From 2-02-FULL-43-11-A sp964477065 (GTDB lineage: Bacteria; Patescibacteriota; Microgenomatia; UBA1406; HO2-37-13b), in assembly GCA_964477065.1 (NCBI GenBank), contig CAYZCU010000002.1:1-53307 (forward strand): a stretch of DNA of 53,307 bases, written 5' to 3'. The stretch's first letter is position 1, and every line of letters begins with the position of its first letter. This document shows, piece after piece, positions 50,783 through 53,307 of the stretch. Made by a program: the position numbers and the translations under genes. Below the pieces are notes generated by a model. That model was not told the origin of the DNA and made no database searches. It saw nothing but the letters and a program-made list of their open reading frames with translations.

Positions 50783-51361
50783 ATGACATGTACTCTTTTA
50801 ACTAATACAGGGGACCAGTCGATTACGGTGTCTGATGCAGATCCCCATGTCTATGTTCTATACAATTATTCAGGCTCACTTGATATACGTATTCGCGTCC
50901 CAGATGCCCAGGTGCATATTTTCGGGTTGTACATTGGCAAAAAAGATGATTCCTTTTCACTTAAAACGACACAGCGACATGAAGTAGGAGGTTCGCAGTC
51001 AGATCTTTTGATCAAAGGGGTTTTTAAAGATTCTGCACGATTTGATTATGAAGGTATGATTCGTATTGAGCCAGGGGCACACGGCTCTCATGCCTATCAA
51101 AAAAATCAAAATCTCGTCTTGAGTGATGGTGCTTTTGTTGATTCTCGTCCCTATCTTGAAATTTGTGCTGATGATGTCCGATGTACCCACGGCTCAACGA
51201 CAGGGCGACTGCGTGCAGATCAGCTTGAGTATGTCCAAAGCAGAGGATTGACATCAAGTGATGCAGAGCAACTTCTTGTAGACGGATTTATAGATAGCCT
51301 TCTTGCACACGTGCATGCACAAGGTGGTGAATCGATTACACGTGAATCACTAGGCCTATGA
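50783..51361 (+). CDS. sufD: Minimal SufD-like scaffold protein
   Basis: 192 residues; SufD usually has about 400 or more. The retained core is the C-terminal beta-helix and tail: EICADDVRCTHGSTTGRL matches the SufB/SufD signature with the conserved Cys and His, followed by QSRGLTSSDAEQLLVDGFID. The N-terminal region and part of the beta-helix are missing, so a reduced SufBCD complex is likely. The TGA stop overlaps the sufS start (ATGA at 51358-51361). Confidence 0.85.
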   Translation: MTCTLLTNTGDQSITVSDADPHVYVLYNYSGSLDIRIRVPDAQVHIFGLYIGKKDDSFSLKTTQRHEVGGSQSDLLIKGVFKDSARFDYEGMIRIEPGAHGSHAYQKNQNLVLSDGAFVDSRPYLEICADDVRCTHGSTTGRLRADQLEYVQSRGLTSSDAEQLLVDGFIDSLLAHVHAQGGESITRESLGL

Positions 51362-52601
51362 ATATATCGCGAACGGATTTTCCATTACTGCAGGCTCATC
51401 CACAGAAAGTGTATCTAGATTCAGCATCANNNNNNNNNNTCAACAGGTGCTTGATGTCATGAACAAGTATTACACAACATACGGCGTCAATGTTCATCGC
51501 GGGTTGTATGATCTTTCTGAAGAAGCAACTGCGCGATTTGAAGGTGCGCGTGAGATCATAGCGCAGTTTATACATGCCTCATCATCGAAGGAAATCATTT
51601 GTACAAAAAATGCGACAGAGGCGCTGAACCTCATCGCAATGACCATCGGAAGAGATGTTGTTGACCGTGATGATGTCATCGTTACAACGATCCTCGATCA
51701 TCATGCTAATTTTGTTCCTTGGCAACAGCTCTCATTTGAAAAAGGTGCAGAGTTTCGAGTTATTGATTGTACAGATGCAGGTGATCTGGATATCTATGAT
51801 GAGCACGGGAAGATTGATCTTTCGAGCATCATAACTGACACAGTGCGAATTGTCGCATTGCCATACATTTCAAATGTACTTGGCACCATCATGCCCCTTA
51901 AGGAGATTATATCTGAAATCCGCCGGTGCCAGCCTCATGCACTCATCATAGTAGATGGGACGCAAGCGGTAGCCCATATTCCCGTTGATGTTCACGATCT
52001 GGACTGTGATTTTTTTGTCTTTTCTGGACACAAAATGTTTGGTCCTACTGGTATTGGGATACTGTGGGGAAAAGAGGAACTTCTCAACAACATGAGACCA
52101 TGTATGTATGGAGGTGAAATGGTAGCTGACGTACGAATCCAGGAAACAACCTGGGCCGACATCCCACAACGCTTCGAGGCAGGGACGCCTCCAATTGCGG
52201 AAATGATCGGGCTGGGTGAGGCATGTCAGTTCATGATAAAAATAGGGTATGATGCTCTTGCGCACCATGATGCTCAGATGAGTACCTATTTATTGGAACG
52301 TCTATCCGACGTGTCTGATGACATTGCAATTTTAGGACACGATTCAAAATATCCACGAGTTGGGATCGCATCATGGACACATAATGGATGTCATCCACAT
52401 GACATAGCGGGACTCATGGCAGAGGACGGTATCGCTGTACGTGCAGGTCATCATTGTGCTATGCCCCTACACACCCGTTTTGGTAGTGTTGCATCGACAC
52501 GAGCAAGTATCTCCCCAGTTACAACGCACGAAGATATTGACGCACTCGCTCAATCACTCAAGCGTGCAATCACACTCCTATGTCCATCTATCAAGAAATA
52601 A
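51358..52601 (+). CDS. sufS: Cysteine desulfurase SufS, interrupted by an assembly gap
   Basis: PLP enzyme that takes sulfur from cysteine. Residues 1-24 end in YLDSAS, then ten N, then QQVLDVMNKYY onward. The PLP lysine is in FSGHKMFGPTG, and the persulfide Cys in RAGHHCAMPLHTRFG. The two parts are in different frames only because ten N is not the true gap. By family alignment (DxAxTSQKPQ) four or five residues are missing, so 11 or 14 nt fit. I regard the gene as intact. Confidence 0.93.
51430..51439. other. Assembly gap (10 N)
   Basis: Ten undetermined bases inside sufS; a placeholder length that shifts the reading frame. Confidence 0.98.
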
Positions 52602-52945
52602 TTCTCGATCACTATCAATTTCCCCATAATCGAGGGACAGTACCTGATGCACACGGGACATGTACACTCTCCAATCCAGACTGTGGGGACATGCTGACGG
52701 TGACTTTGAAGGTTGATGGCCAGCAAGTAGATGACTGCAAGTTCGACGGCCAGGCATGTGCTATCTCAACGGCGTCTGCATCCCTCCTGACTGACCATAT
52801 CAAACAGATGAGTATCACGCAGATACGTGACCTGACAGGTGACGATGTTCTTCAGCTCCTTCAGATTGACCTTTCCCCCATCAGACTCAAATGTGCCTTG
52901 CTCCCCTTGGAGGCTATTCAGAAAGCCCTCAATGAAGTGAAATAA
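52580..52945 (+). CDS. sufU: Sulfur-transfer protein SufU
   Basis: IscU-like protein that accepts sulfur from SufS. 121 residues. Three conserved cysteines with the adjoining Asp: PDCGD (about 33-37), GQACAIS (about 57-63) and RLKCALLP (about 102-109). It starts 22 nt inside the end of sufS, which couples the partner genes. The usual zinc-SufU length is about 145; this one is slightly short. Confidence 0.9.
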   Translation: MSIYQEIILDHYQFPHNRGTVPDAHGTCTLSNPDCGDMLTVTLKVDGQQVDDCKFDGQACAISTASASLLTDHIKQMSITQIRDLTGDDVLQLLQIDLSPIRLKCALLPLEAIQKALNEVK

Positions 52946-52973
52946 ACACGAGAGTTCAGTGTATTAGTCATGG

Positions 52974-52979
52974 TATAAT
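52974..52979 (+). promoter_or_regulatory. Extended -10 (TGG-TATAAT) of the ferredoxin gene
   Basis: Perfect TATAAT ending exactly 6 nt before the ATG at 52986. Confidence 0.65.
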
Positions 52980-52985
52980 CATCGA

Positions 52986-53228
52986 ATGTCACATGATACA
53001 CGCACAATACATAATCTTATCGTAACAATAGATAGAGATTTATGTATTGGTGCAGCAACATGCATGGCATTTGCACCTGAGGTTTTTACACTAGATAATG
53101 AGTCAAAAGCAATCTTTCTTGAAACTGCAGAATCAGCAGACGAAGGACAGATCCTTGATTCAGCACGAGGGTGTCCAACAGCAGCGATTTCAGTCACGGA
53201 TCTAAAGGGTGTAAAAGTCGCTCCTTAG
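52986..53228 (+). CDS. Ferredoxin of the 3Fe-4S type
   Basis: 80-residue electron carrier. The cluster motif reads DLCIGAATC, then later GCPTAAI. The second Cys of the usual C-x2-C-x2-C is Ala, leaving three cysteines. This is the pattern of 3Fe-4S ferredoxins such as those paired with cytochrome P450s, though incorporation of a 4Fe cluster with another ligand is possible. It follows sufU and may receive its cluster from this system. It has its own promoter. Confidence 0.85.
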   Translation: MSHDTRTIHNLIVTIDRDLCIGAATCMAFAPEVFTLDNESKAIFLETAESADEGQILDSARGCPTAAISVTDLKGVKVAP

Positions 53229-53257
53229 ATTGCTGTGACAGTCCAAATCATGTGCTA

Positions 53258-53286
53258 TTGACAACTAGCAAACACGATGGTATACT
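53258..53286 (+). promoter_or_regulatory. Strong promoter at the window end
   Basis: TTGACA (53258-53263), a 17-bp spacer and TATACT (53281-53286) with an upstream TGG. It is the best complete promoter in the window. Confidence 0.7.
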
Positions 53287-53295
53287 GCTAAATCT

Positions 53296-53307
53296 ATGAT
53301 GAACATA
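53296..53307 (+). CDS. Start of a gene cut by the window end
   Basis: ATG ATG AAC ATA (MMNI) begins 9 nt after the -10 at 53281-53286, consistent with the short-leader pattern. Only four codons are visible, so no product can be named. Confidence 0.35.

Noticed and set aside
51358..52601. sufS as a frameshifted pseudogene
   Set aside because: The break coincides exactly with the 10-N gap and both sides match the family without further defects.
1..53307. UGA recoded as glycine (Gracilibacteria/SR1 code)
   Set aside because: Several complete family proteins end naturally at TGA, such as Obg, L15 and the Nudix hydrolase, and no frame needs TGA read-through.
1..53307. tRNA, rRNA or CRISPR features
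   Set aside because: I saw no T-loop/acceptor cloverleaf pattern in the few intergenic gaps and no regularly spaced direct repeats; a tRNAscan/CRISPR search would confirm.

Overview
The window looks like chromosomal sequence from a Candidate Phyla Radiation (Patescibacteria) bacterium, possibly of the Microgenomates type. Three things point there. The ribosomal-protein cluster has no L30 gene between S5 and L15. Many proteins are shortened: alanyl-tRNA synthetase of 594 residues, SufD of 192, Obg without its C-terminal domain, and adenylate kinase with a short lid. The surface repertoire is also typical: two class A penicillin-binding proteins, VanW, PEGA/SH3, CAP and sortase proteins, and a membrane-anchored baseplate-J-like protein. 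TGA is a normal stop codon (for example 3715-3717, 9970-9972 and 14818-14820), so this is not a UGA-recoding Gracilibacteria/Absconditabacteria lineage. The phylum call is inference; no 16S rRNA is present.

Layout. 1-3366: end of rpoC, then rpsL, rpsG and fusA. 3397-12552: an insertion that separates fusA from tuf, holding envelope genes (GT2 and GT4 glycosyltransferases, CAP protein, PEGA/SH3b protein, DUF1189-like protein), Mn/Fe superoxide dismutase, obg and radA. 12719-30723: tuf, S10, a Nudix hydrolase, then L3 L4 L23 L2 L22 S3 L16 L29 S17 L14 L24 L5 S14 S19 S8 L6 L18 S5 L15 secY L33 adk map infA L36 S13 S11 S4 rpoA L17 L13 S9. S19 has left its normal place between L2 and L22 and lies between S14 and S8, followed by a CTAG-rich inverted repeat. 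30725-44408: envelope region with VanW, a solute-binding protein / PilM-like baseplate-J protein / sortase operon, PBP1A, two small secreted proteins, alaS and a second PBP1A. 44457-47181: two tiny membrane proteins, then pgk and a class II aldolase on the minus strand. 47274-53228: sufC, sufB interrupted by an intein with LAGLIDADG motifs, a 79-residue unknown, a minimal sufD, sufS broken only by a 10-N assembly gap, sufU and a 3Fe-4S-type ferredoxin.

Expression signals. Most genes that start a transcription unit have an extended -10 hexamer (TGn-TATAAT-like) ending 5 to 8 nt, usually 6, before the start codon. The transcript would then begin on or next to the start codon (leaderless). Genes inside operons have essentially no Shine-Dalgarno motif and often use TAATG, ATGA or TAAT-ATG junctions. 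Standard -35/-10 promoters with a real leader precede sod, tuf and rplC. The rplC leader holds a possible 12-codon peptide, an antiterminator arm and a strong intrinsic terminator directly before the rplC start, which is a candidate attenuator. All six convergent gene pairs meet with between 15 nt of overlap and 9 nt of spacing.

No stretch longer than about 170 nt lacks a gene. The larger gaps (12553-12718, 14821-14976, 21452-21578, 6529-6631) hold the promoters, leader and repeat described below. I saw no tRNA, rRNA, CRISPR array, insertion sequence or replication origin.
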